Shown here one piece after another: positions 40,218 through 51,772 of a DNA stretch of 64,000 bases. The notes beneath the pieces were generated by a model. That model was given only the letters and a program-made list of their open reading frames with translations, made no database searches and was not told the DNA's origin. This DNA is from Neovahlkampfia damariscottae (lineage: Eukaryota > Heterolobosea > Selenaionea > Neovahlkampfiida > Neovahlkampfiidae), in the NCBI GenBank assembly GCA_016618085.1, contig JABLTG010000080.1:1-64000 (forward strand). The letters run 5' to 3'. How positions within the stretch are numbered: position 1 is the stretch's first letter; each line of letters begins with the position of its first letter. The translations under genes and the position numbers were made by a program.

Positions 40218-41176
40218 TTATTCAAAAATTAACAAATCTTCTTTTCTATTTTCAATTTCTTTTAATCTTTTTTGACTTTCAATTAATTCTTCAACTGAGT
40301 TCTACAAAGGAAATTAAAACAAAAAAAATAAAAAACATTCAAATCTGTCAATGTTTCTTGAAAAAATGATTCTAAATCTTCTATTGTATTACTAATCTGC
40401 TTCTTTATTTTTGAAGGTCTAAAAGAAGTTACTTGTCAATTTTTTTTTACTTTTCTTTTTTGAATGGGAAATCTGATGAAGAAATATTTGAAAATTCATC
40501 ATATTCAAACTTGATATTAATACTTGATATTAATTTACTTGTGATGTATTTATTAAATTTTTGATTCTTAATTTACATATTTTCATAGGATTTAAATCTT
40601 CTTCTTGGTAATTTTGATAATACAAAAATTTGTAATCCATTGAAAGCAAATCATATGGTGGTTGATGTCTTGTTGAAAATATTCCAAAAATAAAAAACTT
40701 TTTAAATTGTTAATTTGAGGTCAAAATTTTACATTGTTTTGAAAAAACTCACACAACTGTTTGTGAATTGTTCCTTCTCTTATTGTTTCTGATAGTTTTG
40801 TAGAATTTCTACTTTTATACCATCCTAAAATTTCATTTTAAATAAAAATTAAAAATACCAATAATTTGGTTGTTGGAAAAATTCTGAGTCAATTCTTGAA
40901 TTTTCTCTTTGGATATGTTTCCACAAAAATCATAAAAAGTGAATAAATCACCAACTGGTAATAAATTCTCAATTTTTAAAATAGTTTTATCAGTTTCATA
41001 ATCAAGGTCATCTTTTGAAATTTTCTTGAATTTTTTTTTTCACTACCTTGATAAGATTGAACTGTTTTTGTAGTTACAGAACCGATAATAAATCCTTCAG
41101 AATCTGAAGGTGTTAATGTCACACGATTTATAATTGAAGATAAAGTTATCCCCTGTACAAACAAACTTGCAGACAT
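40218..41176 (-). CDS. Abraxas-like MPN-minus deubiquitinase scaffold (BRISC/BRCA1-A family)
   Basis: Seven small exons separated by short GT-AG introns splice to roughly 240 residues. The N-terminus MSASLFVQGITLSSIINRVT then SDSEGFIIGSV is the MPN start (SxxxGFLxG). Next comes NLLPVGDLFTFYDFCG. The family hallmark is IIGWYKSRNSTKLSETIRE, then GTIHKQLCEFFQ, corresponding to GWY.fR.N....S.RE..LHK in Abraxas. Then FFIFGIFSTRHQPPYDLLS. The C-terminus is a coiled coil (KIKKQISNTIEDLESFFQET; EELIESQKRLKEIENRK), as used to pair with BRCC36. There is no JAMM zinc motif, so it is a scaffold, not an enzyme. ATTGG lies about 10 bp before the ATG. Confidence 0.82.
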
Positions 41177-41310
41177 CAACAACCAATAAAAATCGTTTTC
41201 AATGAAAATCTCTTAAAACTGGGAGATTAATTAAAAAAAACATTTCAAAAACATTAGTTTTTTTGCAAAAGAACTCATTGGTTGTGTCAAATCAAATCAT
41301 TGGACGAAAC

Positions 41311-42237
41311 ATGAAAACAATTTTTTGTGTTTTGGTCATATTCTTTGCAGCTACTCAGAGTGTATCATATTCTGGTATCAGCTTTAATGAAAAGGAACAA
41401 CAAGAATCACTCAAATATTGGACTCCTGAAAGAATGGCAAGCGCAATTCCAATGGAAAATATTTTAACAAACAAAACACTCGAAAAACTTGTTTATGAAG
41501 GGAAAATAGTTGTAAAACCTGATACTGATTTTGTAAAACCAGAATCTTTATACCAAGAACAACCATATAAGACAGTTGGAAGAGCATTCTTCAGATACGG
41601 TCAAGGAAGTGCAAGTTGTAGTGGTTCAGCTTCTGGAAACAATGTAATTTTAACAGCTGCTCATTGTGTTTTTAAAGATGGCAGATTTCATAGTTCTTGG
41701 ATTTTTGTACCACAATACAACAATAACAGAGCTCCTGTTGGACGTTGGGCAACAAGAGGAAATTTAATTTTTCCAGAATATAGACAAAATAGTAACTCAA
41801 GGGGAAGAGATGTTGCTTTTGTAATTGCAGCAAAAAGAAATGAAAAAACTCTTGAAGAAGTAATCGGAAAATTATCAATTGGAACATGTGATGTTGGTGA
41901 TTCATATTTAGCTCTTGGGTATCCAAGTCCAGGTTCAAAAATGAAAAGAACAATAGGAAAGATTTTAAGAAGATATCCAGTTCCACGTTGGTACAATCCA
42001 TCTCCTGTTGGAATTCGTTCTGCACAAGGACCAGGTTCAAGTGGAGGACCTTGGATTACAAAAAAGAAAAACAAAAAAACAGGAAAAGTTGAACACATTG
42101 CTTGTTCTGTGGTTTCTTTTGGAATAAGGTTTGTTTTTTAATTAATCTTATTATTTAGATATACTTATTATGTTTTTGGACCTTATTTTGATAAAGAAGT
42201 TTTATCAATGCATAAATTAGCTTTAGAAAGAAATTAA
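41311..42237 (+). CDS. Secreted trypsin-fold serine protease (V8/S1B-like)
   Basis: Two exons (intron 42129-42158) give 298 residues. A signal peptide (MKTIFCVLVIFFAATQSVSY) is followed by a ~75-residue propeptide. The catalytic domain has VILTAAHCVF (His), SRGRDVAFVIAAKR (Asp) and AQGPGSSGGPWITKKKN (Ser in GSSGGPW). The arrangement and the YPSPGSKM loop are closer to glutamyl endopeptidase/V8 proteases than to animal trypsins. Only a few Cys are present. It probably digests food bacteria in phagosomes or outside the cell. The start at 41311 follows the ATTGGACGAAAC element directly; an upstream in-frame extension has no good ATG. Confidence 0.92.
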
Positions 42238-42320
42238 TAAAAACAATAAATTATTTATAACCAATTCTGATCTGACCAATAAAAAAAATATTCTTCTCAA
42301 ATAACGAACCAACAAACTTC

Positions 42321-43659
42321 ATGGAGGAAGAAGACAAAGAAGAGATTTTATTTGTAAATAAGTTACCAAAATATTTTCAATGTCCAATCTGTTTCGAACA
42401 CCTTGAAGAAGGTATAAAAATAAGAAAAACATTTATAATTATTTTTCCAAGTTGTTTCGACTCCTTGTCACCACAAATTTTGCAAATCATGTCTTTTAAA
42501 AACTTACAACTTGAAAAATAAATGCCCAATTTGCCGAAGAAACATCCATATTGAAGATTGTTCTTATGATGTTTGGATGAACAATGAAATAAATTCTCTT
42601 GATGTTTTTTGTGGTAAAAGATTAGAAGGATGTCAATGGAAAGGACCACTGAGTGATTTAAAACATCATAAATTAAAATCTTGTCAATACTCACAAGTCC
42701 TTTGTCCAAATGGTTGTAAACAAAAAATACTTCGAATTAATTTTGAAAATCATAATGAAAATTGTAAATACAGACTGATTCAATGTGAATATTGTAATTC
42801 TTCCATTAAATTCGGACATAAAGTATTTTATCATTTTTTTAACATTTAGGTTCGTCATGAAAGAAGTTGTTCAAATTTCCCATTGAAATGTGAATTATGC
42901 AGTAATTCAATTGAAAGATGTAAAATGGAAACTCATTTTTTGAATGATTGTCTTTTGGTTGAAATTGAATGTCCTTTTGGTTGTAATAAAAGGGTAATTC
43001 ATTTTTAGGTTTTAAAAAATAATTAGTTATTGAGAAAAGATTTAGATGTACATAATGAAGAATCTATAGAAATTCATTTAAATAAGATGTTGAATCAAGT
43101 AATTCAATTGAAAAAAGAAAATGAAATTTTAAAAAATTCAATGCAAATTCATGTCACCAATGATGAAATTAAGTTAACTGATGAACCAATTTGTAATTTA
43201 CCTGTAAAATATTCATGGAATTTTCATCGAATTTTCAATTCAACTCAAAATTCACCACATTTTAAATTAAATGGAGCAATTTGGAATTTCTCAGTGAATT
43301 ATAATCGATTAGAATTTGATATTAATTTAAATTTGATTAAAGGTGATCATAGTTACTCATTTGATACTTATTGGACAATTCAAATTGAAAATGTAATGAA
43401 AACTAAAATAATATCAAAACAAAATCATTTTAAATTTGATATTTTAAATGATAATTTGACACATACTTCACATAAATCCATCACTTTGAACAATTTAGAA
43501 AAAGATGGTTTTATTGATGATTTCAAAAAGATTCATTTCAAATTTATTTTCACAAAAATGGATAGAGAATTACTTATGGATTTTCGAACTCCTCAAGAAG
43601 AAGAAAATGTTCTTTGGAGTGATTCAGATGATACTTCAACCGAAAATCAAATTATTTGA
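42321..43659 (+). CDS. RING-type TRAF-like E3 ubiquitin ligase
   Basis: Four exons (three short introns near 42,413-42,453, 42,822-42,849 and 42,994-43,025) give about 410 residues. The RING finger spans the first intron: FQCPICFEHLEEG, then CHHKFCKSC and CPICRRN. TRAF-type zinc fingers follow (CQWKGPLSDLKHHKLKSC, CPNGCKQKILRINFENH, CEYCNSSIKFGHK, CELCSNSIERCKMETH). A coiled coil comes next (EIHLNKMLNQVIQLKKENEI), then a beta-rich MATH/TRAF-C-like domain (WNFHRIFNSTQNSPHFKLNG). The order matches the TRAF family of Dictyostelium and animals. A GACCAAT element lies about 45 bp upstream. The acidic tail is short. Confidence 0.88.
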
Positions 43660-43673
43660 ATACATTTTTATTT

Positions 43674-46332
43674 TTAATTTGTATTTTCTAAAATTTTTAA
43701 AGAATTCTTTTTAAAATCAGCAAATCTTTCTTTGATTAAAATCAAACATGTTTCAAGTTCTGAAATTTCTCTTCTTTCTTTTGAAACTTGTTCTAATTGA
43801 TAAGCTGCTCTGCATAATGGTTTTGCTGCAATTTGTGAAGCAGCACCTTTCATTGAATGAGCAATTCTTTCAACTTCATCATATTCTTTTGATTTTATTG
43901 ATTTTTCATACAAATCAATTTGTTTTTCACATTCTTCTTCGAATAATTCAATTAATTCAATTAAAAATTCTTTATCATCACCTGATTGTTCAATTGCAAC
44001 TTTGATATCTAAACAATGTGCTGAGTTTTGTGATTCAGTGACAGATGATTCAACATATCCAATAAAATCATTCATTTCAGTTGGAATATTAAGCAACTTG
44101 AAGACTTTTTCATTTTTTTCAACTTTTTCATCATTTTTAATTCCAATGATCGGTATTTTTCTATGTTTTGAATCAACAAATATTTTTTCAATTTTATTAA
44201 GACTTAAAAAAAGTTAATTTAATTTAATTTACGTTTCATTATTTTTAAGTTCCAAAATCATAAAATCGTGATCTCTTTCAAGAAAATTCAAACAACTATC
44301 AAAATCATTTGCAATTGATGTTGAATAACCTCTTGTTTGAAGTATATGACAAATTTGATTTTTTCCAATTGGATTTTCAATATAAACAAGAGCATTAAAA
44401 CCTTTGATTCTTGGTAATTGAAAATCTAATTCACCTGAAATCCAAGATTCTTGTTTTGAATCATCATTTGAAGTATCAGGTTGATTTTTTAAGACTTCAG
44501 CCCATATTTCTCTATTTTTTTGAATATAACCATTAACTTCATCCATTCCAGTTAAATAATTTGTAATAGTTTTGAATAAAGGACCAGCAATATAATCAAT
44601 AAAGTTAACTTGAAGTTTTGCGATATTCATTTTTGTTCTATCCATTAAAGGTGAAATTGGTAAATTTTTATCTTTTTCAGCATCACCTTGATTTAAAAAT
44701 TCTTGAACTAATGCTTCAGCCCACATTTTTGAAACATTTGGAGGTCTACAAACATTTGAAATATCAGAACATTTTAAAATAATATTAGCCAATTGTTGAT
44801 GATCTTTTGAATCTGTACCAAGAGGACCTGTTTTTAATCTTGTTTGTAATTTTGTTAAAATTTCAAAATGATGAGTCATATCAGTTGAAAGAATACAAGA
44901 AATAAAAATTTTTCTAAAAGCATTCCAATCATCAGTTGAAAGAGATTCTAAAATATTTGCTTTTGAATTTTTTAAAAGTTTAAATGCCATTGAACAATGA
45001 TGATTTTCTAAAACACTAATATCGTTATATAATAATGCTAATTCTGTTGCAGCATTTACTTGAAATGTATTATTTAATCCAGGATGATCTAAATCATGAC
45101 ATAAGGCAGCTGTTAAAATTGCAAATTTTTCTAAAACAGTAAAAAAGTCTTTAAGTTTTGGTAATAAAAGAAAACAATAAACAAATTGTGCAACATCAAC
45201 TGCATGTCTAAAATTATGATATGGATTTTCATTATAATTTGATTTTACTTCAATAATGAATAATCTTAATTTCTTTTCATCAATATTAAAAACTTCAACA
45301 ATTCCTAAATTCTTATACATTGCAAATAATGCTTTAATTAAATCTCCTTCTTCTTTTGATTCAACATCAAAATTCCATTGTTCTAAATCAAATAATGATT
45401 TTGAATTTTCTGATCCTTTTAATTCTCCATTTGAACTTGAACTTTTTGAACGTGATGTTTTTATTGTTTTATCTTCATATGATGTATATTCTGTTTCTAA
45501 CCATTTTTTTGTTGATGATTCAATTTCTTCAAATGTTGGTTTATATAAATCATGTGATCCTAATGATTTTAAAATTGCTATTAAAGCTCCTTTATATTGT
45601 TTCACAGATGAATTATCATCTTCTTTCATTAAATCTCCAATAGTTTTCATTACTGCTTGAATTGGTGTTTCAATCTTTTCGGAAATTTCATTTTTAAAAC
45701 TTTCAATGATTTTTTGATGTTCATTATTCTTTTGTCTTTGTAAATCTAATTGAATTTCTAATTCTTTTTCTTTTTGTCTTCTTAAACGATCTTCTAAACA
45801 CATTGTTATTCTTGTTTTTAACATTTCTAATCCTATTGGTTTTTGTAAGAAATCTTCAACTCCACATTGAAATGCTTTAGAAATCATATTTGGATCTTTT
45901 GATGATGAAATCACTAATGAAGAAAAGTTGTTAAATTTTTTTTTTTTTTTTTACTGATTGATGGTATGTCATATGAATAAGCTTGTTTAAACATTCTTAA
46001 AAGTTCAAATCCATCCATACCTGGCATCATACAGTCTACTAAAATGATACCAAAATTATGTGTTGATTGTTCTTTTAATTTTAATAAGGCTTCTTTTCCT
46101 CCTTCAACAGAAGTAGCTTTTTTTTTGGTGTAAATTTTTTTTTTTTTTTTTTACCTTTGTATCCAAGTTTATTTAAGAGTTCGCTTAAAGATTTGCGGTA
46201 TAAGGAATCATCGTCTACTACAAGTACATGTAAATCTTTTGAAGCTAGTTGTGAGTGTACATCTACAGTTTTCGTTGAAATTGATTGTTTTTTTTTGAGT
46301 GGTTTTGTTTGTTCTTTGGTGTCGTTACTCAT
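43674..46332 (-). CDS. Phosphorelay phosphodiesterase: receiver, PDE, degenerate receiver, HPt (RegA-RdeA fusion)
   Basis: Four exons (introns 46117-46154, 45914-45954, 44203-44232) give 849 residues. The first receiver has VVDDDSLYRKSL, the phospho-Asp in IILVDCMMPGMDGFELL and the Lys in DFLQKPIG. A helix of about 120 residues follows. The class I cyclic nucleotide PDE has its metal site complete: PYHNFRHAVDVAQF, LCHDLDHPGLNNTF and ILKCSDISNVCRPP. Next is a second receiver-like fold (NALVYIENPIGKNQICHIL) whose phospho-Asp is replaced (FMILELKNN). The C-terminus is an HPt helix bundle with the phospho-His in ERIAHSMKGAASQIAAKP. The start is the ATG at 46332, since ATTGGG (CCCAAT) lies between it and an upstream ATG. 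It should degrade cAMP under phosphorelay control. Confidence 0.93.
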
Positions 46333-46633
46333 CGTGTTTGAGAAATTGAAAAAACTGAAAATATTTTGATTGGGCAATTCCATTTAAGGATCAAGTGTTG
46401 TCTAAAAAAAATTTTCATCCTTCCATTTTAGATCAATCAAGAAAACATCAAACCATCAGAAAAAAATAAATTAGGTAACAGTATTCATGAAATAATCAAT
46501 AATTTTTCTGATTGAAAAACATCTGAAATAGGAAGTTTCAACCTACAAATGGGTCAATTTGTTCAAAATGGTTTTTAAGAGTCTCCGCATTTAGAGTGTA
46601 AAAACACCAAAAATGGTGAAAATTTTTCCAATT
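46333..46633. other. Intergenic gap with promoter element
   Basis: About 300 bp between the PDE start and the ORC6 stop (both minus strand). It contains ATTGGG at 46369-46374. A word GAAATAGGAAGTTTCAACC (about 46,530) resembles one at about 54,255. No gene is seen. Confidence 0.35.
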
Positions 46634-47594
46634 TTATTTTTCTGATTGAAAATAGTGTAAGGTCACTTGCTTTCTTTTCTTTGACTTTACTTTGACTTGG
46701 GGCTTTTGGATTTCTTCAAATTTTCTTTTTTTTACATTCTCTTCGTCTTGATTTTCTTTTACGTCTTTTATTTTCTCTTTTATTTCAGTTGGACTTCCTT
46801 TTGATTCTTCAACTTTATCTTCTTTTATTTGTGTTTCTTCAATTTTTTTTTCTTCTTTTGATTCAAGTGTTTTGCTCTCTTCAATTTTTTTTTTTGTTTT
46901 TTTTTTTGGTTTTTTTAATTCAATTGAGGTTTTGGTTTCTTTCAATAATTTTTCACATCTTAATGATACAACTTCACATATCGCATTAAAATCATGCTCA
47001 GAACATCCTATTTCACCTAAAATACTTTTCTTATCGATATTAAACTTTGAACTCTTTGCACAGAGATATAATACAGATCCAATAAATATTAAATTTGAAA
47101 AATCAACAAATTTTCTTCTTTGTTCTGGTAAGTCTTCCAAATACGATTTTTTGAAAAATTCAAAAACTTCAGTCACAAAGGAAATTATTCCAGTGCATCC
47201 CATTTTGACACAAAAGTCACTAGGTGATATTGAAAATCTAGTGATACATTTTGAGATCTTGTTTGATGACTTACTTTAATTCAAGTTTATTTTGTATCCA
47301 AGTAAAATTTTGTTGATATTCTTTTGAGGTTACTCCAGAAAGTCTAATTGCTAATTCTTTTGGAAAATTTGGTATTTTTAATCTGTATAATTGTTTCAAT
47401 AAAAATGTTAAAAAAAATTACAAAATGGTTGAAATTTCGATACAAATCATATTTTTACTGACTTCTCCATGTCCTGGTAGCCCATATGGACATTTTACTT
47501 GAAGTAACCTCAATAATTCAACTGATTTATTTGTTATTCTTTTGGTTTTTTCAAATCCTAACTGTTGCGCCAAGTTTTTTATCTCTTTTTCCAT
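46634..47594 (-). CDS. ORC6: Origin recognition complex subunit 6
   Basis: Three exons (introns 47383-47421 and 47238-47274) give about 294 residues. The N-terminal half matches the ORC6 TFIIB-like cyclin folds: TNKSVELLRLLQVKCPYGLP, then NMICIEISTILLKIPNFP and ELAIRLSGVTSKEYQQN. After the second splice come GCTGIISFVTEVFEFFKKSY, DFSNLIFIGSVLYLCAKSSK and KKSILGEIGCSEHDFNAICE. A Lys/Glu-rich linker leads to the C-terminus RKQVTLHYFQSEK, which resembles a PCNA-binding peptide but with off-spaced aromatics. ORC6 helps load MCM helicases at origins in the nucleus. The ATG at 47594 is about 35 bp after ATTGG. Recognition depends on the assembled exons. Confidence 0.8.
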
Positions 47595-47746
47595 TTGTCG
47601 ATTTTTTAACGATAAATTTTCACCCAATTATATTATGTTATTTTTGTTCACCACAGTAAAACAAAAATAAAATGAAACCAAAAGTTGATTCAAACTGAAG
47701 TGCAACAAAGAAATCAAAAATAAAACGTTTTCATTGGCAGTTGATC

Positions 47747-48718
47747 ATGACAGAAAAACAAAAACAACAACAGAACTTTTTTCCAGAAGAAAAACATGAC
47801 ATTTTTAACGGAATTACTATTGACCTGACAAAATTAGATTCAAAAACAACAGTTGAAGAATTTACAAAAACATTTTCAGGTTTTTAAAAAAAAAAATTAA
47901 AAAAAAAGATGCCCTGACAAAATGGACTGCAACAAAAAAAAGGTACTTTTTGAAAATTCTTTTATTTATCATAAAGAGGAATATGGTTCAAAATTCCGAC
48001 AGAAAAATCAAAATTCATACCTGTATTGGTTGAAAAAGAATTTGATTTTCATCATGCTTTACCAGGTCCATTTGTTAATTCTATTTTAATTTTGATATAG
48101 GTTATTCAATGATGACAAGATGGTTACCAAAAGATGAAGAAAATAAAATTCCACCTTTTGCTTTCAGTTATTTGGCTGCTTGTGGAGCTGTCATTGATAA
48201 AAAAAATGAAAAAATTTTATTAGTTCAAGAAAAGTATGATGTGCATTCAAAAACAAAAAAATGGAAATTACCTGGAGGTTTAATTAACAAAATAAAAAAT
48301 ATTAATATTTCACACAGGCATGTTAAATCTTGGAGAAGACATTGGAACAGGTGCAAAAAGAGAAGTAATTTTCAAAAAAAAAGTTTAACTTTAAAAAAAG
48401 GTATTTGAAGAAACTGGTGTTCAAACTGAACAAGTAGGTCTTTTAGGTTTTCGTCATCAAAGTAATTTTTATTTTGGACGTGAAGATTGTTATTTTGTCA
48501 ATATATTAGAACCAAAAACATTTGAAATTAACTTTGATCCTGGTGAAATAGGTGATTGTCAATGGATTCCTTTGAAAGAATATTATACATTTGACACTGG
48601 TAATAAAGTACAAACAGAAGCAGCTGTTTTAATTCAAAAATACATGGAAGATGGGAAAATTTTAAATACAAAAGATATATCTTATTCAAACCGAGTTGCT
48701 ACAATGTATAAGTTTTAA
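47747..48718 (+). CDS. Nudix hydrolase, NUDT6-like
   Basis: Six exons with introns of about 28-36 nt give about 263 residues. The N-terminal domain carries the NUDT6 pattern RGIWFKIPTEKSKFIPVLVE and FDFHHALPGYSMMTRWLPKD. The Nudix fold follows, with CGAVIDKKNEKILLVQEKY. The Nudix box is assembled across two splices (WKLPGGMLNLGEDIGTGAKR, then EVFEETGV), giving the full GX5EX7REVXEEXGV consensus. Substrates of NUDT6 proteins are uncertain (nucleotide diphosphates or caps). The ATG at 47747 lies 13 bp after CATTGGC, the recurrent element. The correct splicing of the Nudix box confirms both introns. Confidence 0.9.
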
Positions 48719-48819
48719 TTTTTATGAACCAATAAAATTTTCTAAAAATTTTCCACCAATAATTTTTTACTTGACACGTTTTTCAATAAAACAAACAAGA
48801 GAACCAACAAAAAAAAAAC

Positions 48820-51607
48820 ATGGTAAAAAAAAAAAATAAAAGTAAAAATCAAATTAGCCTCTTCGTTTGAATATAAAAAAAAAATTAGTATCACGTTCAG
48901 AAAGAGTAAAAGCAGTTGATTTACATCCAACTGAACCTTGGGTTCTTTCATCTTTATACACTGGAAAAGTTATTATCACAAATTATGAAACTAATTCAGT
49001 TGTAAAAACATTTGATTTAGGTGATACACCTGTAAGATGTGCTTCTTTTATTGTAAGAAAACAATGGATTGTATGTGGTTCAGATGACTTTAAAATTACA
49101 GTTTATAATTACAATACTTTAGACAAAATAGTATCTTTTGATGCTCATAATGATTATATTAGATCAGTTGCTGTTCATCCAACACTTCCTTATATTTTAT
49201 CTTGTTCAGATGATATGACCATAAGGTTTCTTTTTTTTTTAAATTTTAAATATTCAGATTATGGGATTGGGAACAAGGATGGAAATGTGTTCGTACTTTT
49301 GAAGGTCATTCTCATTATACGATGCGTGTTGTTTTTAATCCAAAAGATCAGAATATGTTCGCTACAGCTTCTTTAGATCATACAATTAAAGTTTGGAATA
49401 TAAAACAATCAACACCAAGTTTTACATTGGATGGTCATAAAAAAGGTGTTAATTATGTTGACTTTTATCAGGGTTCAGATAAACCTTTTCTTATTTCTGC
49501 TTCTGATGATGGGTAAGAAAAAAAAAAAAAATAACTCTTTTTAGAACGGCAAAAGTATGGGATTATGGTACAAAAGCTTGTAAAAAAACTTTAGAAGGAC
49601 ATTCAAACAATGTTTCAATTTGTTGTTTTCATCCAAAGTTACCAATTATTGTTACAGGTTCTGAAGATGGTACTGTTATGCTTTGGAATTCAAGTACTTA
49701 TAAAATTGAAGATACACTTTCACATGGTCTTGAAAGAGTATGGGCTGTATCTTATTCATCAGATACAAAATTAGCACTTGGTAAAAAAAAAAAAATTAAA
49801 AACTGAAAATTATAGGTTATGATGGAGGTACAATTGTTTTAAAACTTGGAAGTGATCGTCCTGTTGTTAGTATGGATGAAAAAGGAAAAGTTGTTTTAGC
49901 TATAAATAATGAAGTTCAACAATTAACAATTAAGAGTAGTGACTCAAATGATGGTGAAAAAGTTATTACAACATCAAAAGATTTAGGTGCTTTAGAGCTT
50001 TATCCAGTTTCAATTAAGGTATGATTTTTTTTTTTTTTTTTTTACTATTTTCATAGCATGATTCAACAGGTAGATTTGTAGCTGTTTGTGGTGATGGTGA
50101 ATATATGCTTTATAATGCAGCTTCATGGAGAAGTAAACAATTTGGAGATGGAGAACAAATGGTTTGGGGTTTAGAATCAGGTGAATATGCAGTTAAAGAA
50201 AGATCTGGAAAAGTTAAAGTATTTAATCAATTCAAAGAACATAAAACATTTAGACCAGATATGTTTCCAGATGTTATTTTTGGTGGACATTATATGGGCA
50301 TAAAATCAAAAGGATTTCTTTTATTATATGACTGGAATCTTTGTGAAATGATAACATCAATTGAAGTATCACCAACATCTGTTTGATTTTTTTTTTTTTT
50401 TTCTTATTTGTTTGGATAGATTTTTTGGAATGAAAAAGGAACTTCTGTTGTTGTTGCATCAGAAAGTTCATATTTTATTTTAGATTTTGATGTTAAATTA
50501 GTTGAAGAAACAGTAGGATTTGGTAAAATACCAGAAGATGGAATTGATGATTGTATAAATTTAGTGAAAGAAGTACCTGAAGTTGTTGTTGATGGACAAT
50601 GGGTTGGAGATTGTTTTGTTTATACAAATTCACAAAATAAATTAAATTATTACATTGGAGGCGAAATAGTAACATTAGGACATTTAGATACAAGTTGTTA
50701 TTTTCTTGGATTTGTTGCAAAAAACAATCGAGTTTATTTATTATCAAATAATCAACATGTTGTTAGTTATCAATTACATCTTTCTGTTTTACAATATGAA
50801 ACAGCTATTGTTAATGGTGATTTAGAATCAGCTGAAAAAATACTTCCTTCAATTCCAGATGATTTTCATAATGAACTTGCAAGATTTTTAGATCATCAAG
50901 GTCAAAAAAAATTAGCTCTTTCTTTGACAAAAGATACAGATCATAAATTTGATTTATCATTAGAATTAGGTGATTTGGAAGAAGCTTATAAAATTTTGAA
51001 AGAATTACAATCTGATTCAAAATGGAGACAATTAGGTGGAATTGCATTATCACAATGTGATTTTAAATTAGCAGAAGAATGTTTATTAGCTGGAAAAGAT
51101 TATAATGGTCTTTTATTATTATACTCTTCATTAGGTGATCTTGAAGGATTTAATAAATTAGCTGAACTTACTCTTAAAGATGGAAAAAATAATTTAGCAT
51201 TTTTAACTCATTTCTTAACTGGAAAACTTGATAGTTGTTTAAATATTTTAATTGAAACAAAAAGATTTCCAGAAGCAACTTTCTTTTCAAAAACTTATTT
51301 ACCAAAAGAAACTTCAAATACTTTGAATTTATGGAAAAAAAATTTATCAAAAAAAAATCAATCAATAGCAGAAAGATTAGCAGATCCAATTGAATTTTCA
51401 AATTTATTTCCAGATTTTTCATTATCTGATCAAGTTGAAGAACTTTTAAAAAATGAAAAAGAAGAAAAAATATCATCATCAGAATATTTAAAATATTCTT
51501 CAAGAGTTTCAAGAAATATGATTGAGATTGTTAAGGGCAATGATGAAGGTAATGATGAAATTGATGAACTTGCTCAAGATTTATCAGACAAGGCAAAAGT
51601 TGAATAA
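48820..51607 (+). CDS. COPB2: Coatomer subunit beta-prime
   Basis: The coding region begins with a bare ATG exon, and a 35-nt intron (48823-48857) precedes [20 protein letters not shown], the conserved beta'-COP start. Further short introns lie near 49,227-49,258, 49,515-49,543, 49,781-49,815, 50,020-50,056 and 50,385-50,419. The first WD40 propeller includes [20 protein letters not shown] and [17 protein letters not shown]. The second lies around [20 protein letters not shown]. The remainder is the alpha-solenoid ([33 protein letters not shown]). About 830 residues in total, without the long acidic tail of animals. It binds dilysine cargo on COPI vesicles between Golgi and ER. Confidence 0.96.
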
Positions 51608-51733
51608 ACATTTTTTTGATAACAATGGACTGTTCCAAAATATACAGACAATAATAGAAGTCTGAATTTTTTCAAGAAAAAAGCATCTCCTCAATGAAAT
51701 AAACAGATTTCCTATTAAAGTAATTTTTCCGTG

Positions 51734-51740
51734 ATTGGTC
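51734..51740 (+). promoter_or_regulatory. ATTGGTC element
   Basis: It lies 33 bp upstream of the first MYB gene's ATG. The same element precedes many genes in this window. Confidence 0.4.
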
Positions 51741-51772
51741 AATTCACACTTCAATTGACGTCAAAGAAAAAC

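Noticed and set aside
46333-46383. Upstream ATG (46383) as start of the phosphodiesterase
   Set aside because: The recurrent CCAAT element lies between this ATG and the one at 46332, and the residues between are Phe/Asn-rich and unlike a receiver N-terminus.
46640-46670. PCNA-interacting peptide at the ORC6 C-terminus (KQVTLHYF)
   Set aside because: Aromatics fall at positions 6 and 7 instead of 7 and 8 of the consensus, so it is kept only as a resemblance.
47175-47203. Start of ORC6 at the methionine of MGCTGIISF
   Set aside because: Two upstream exons splice in frame and supply the conserved first cyclin fold, so this Met is internal.
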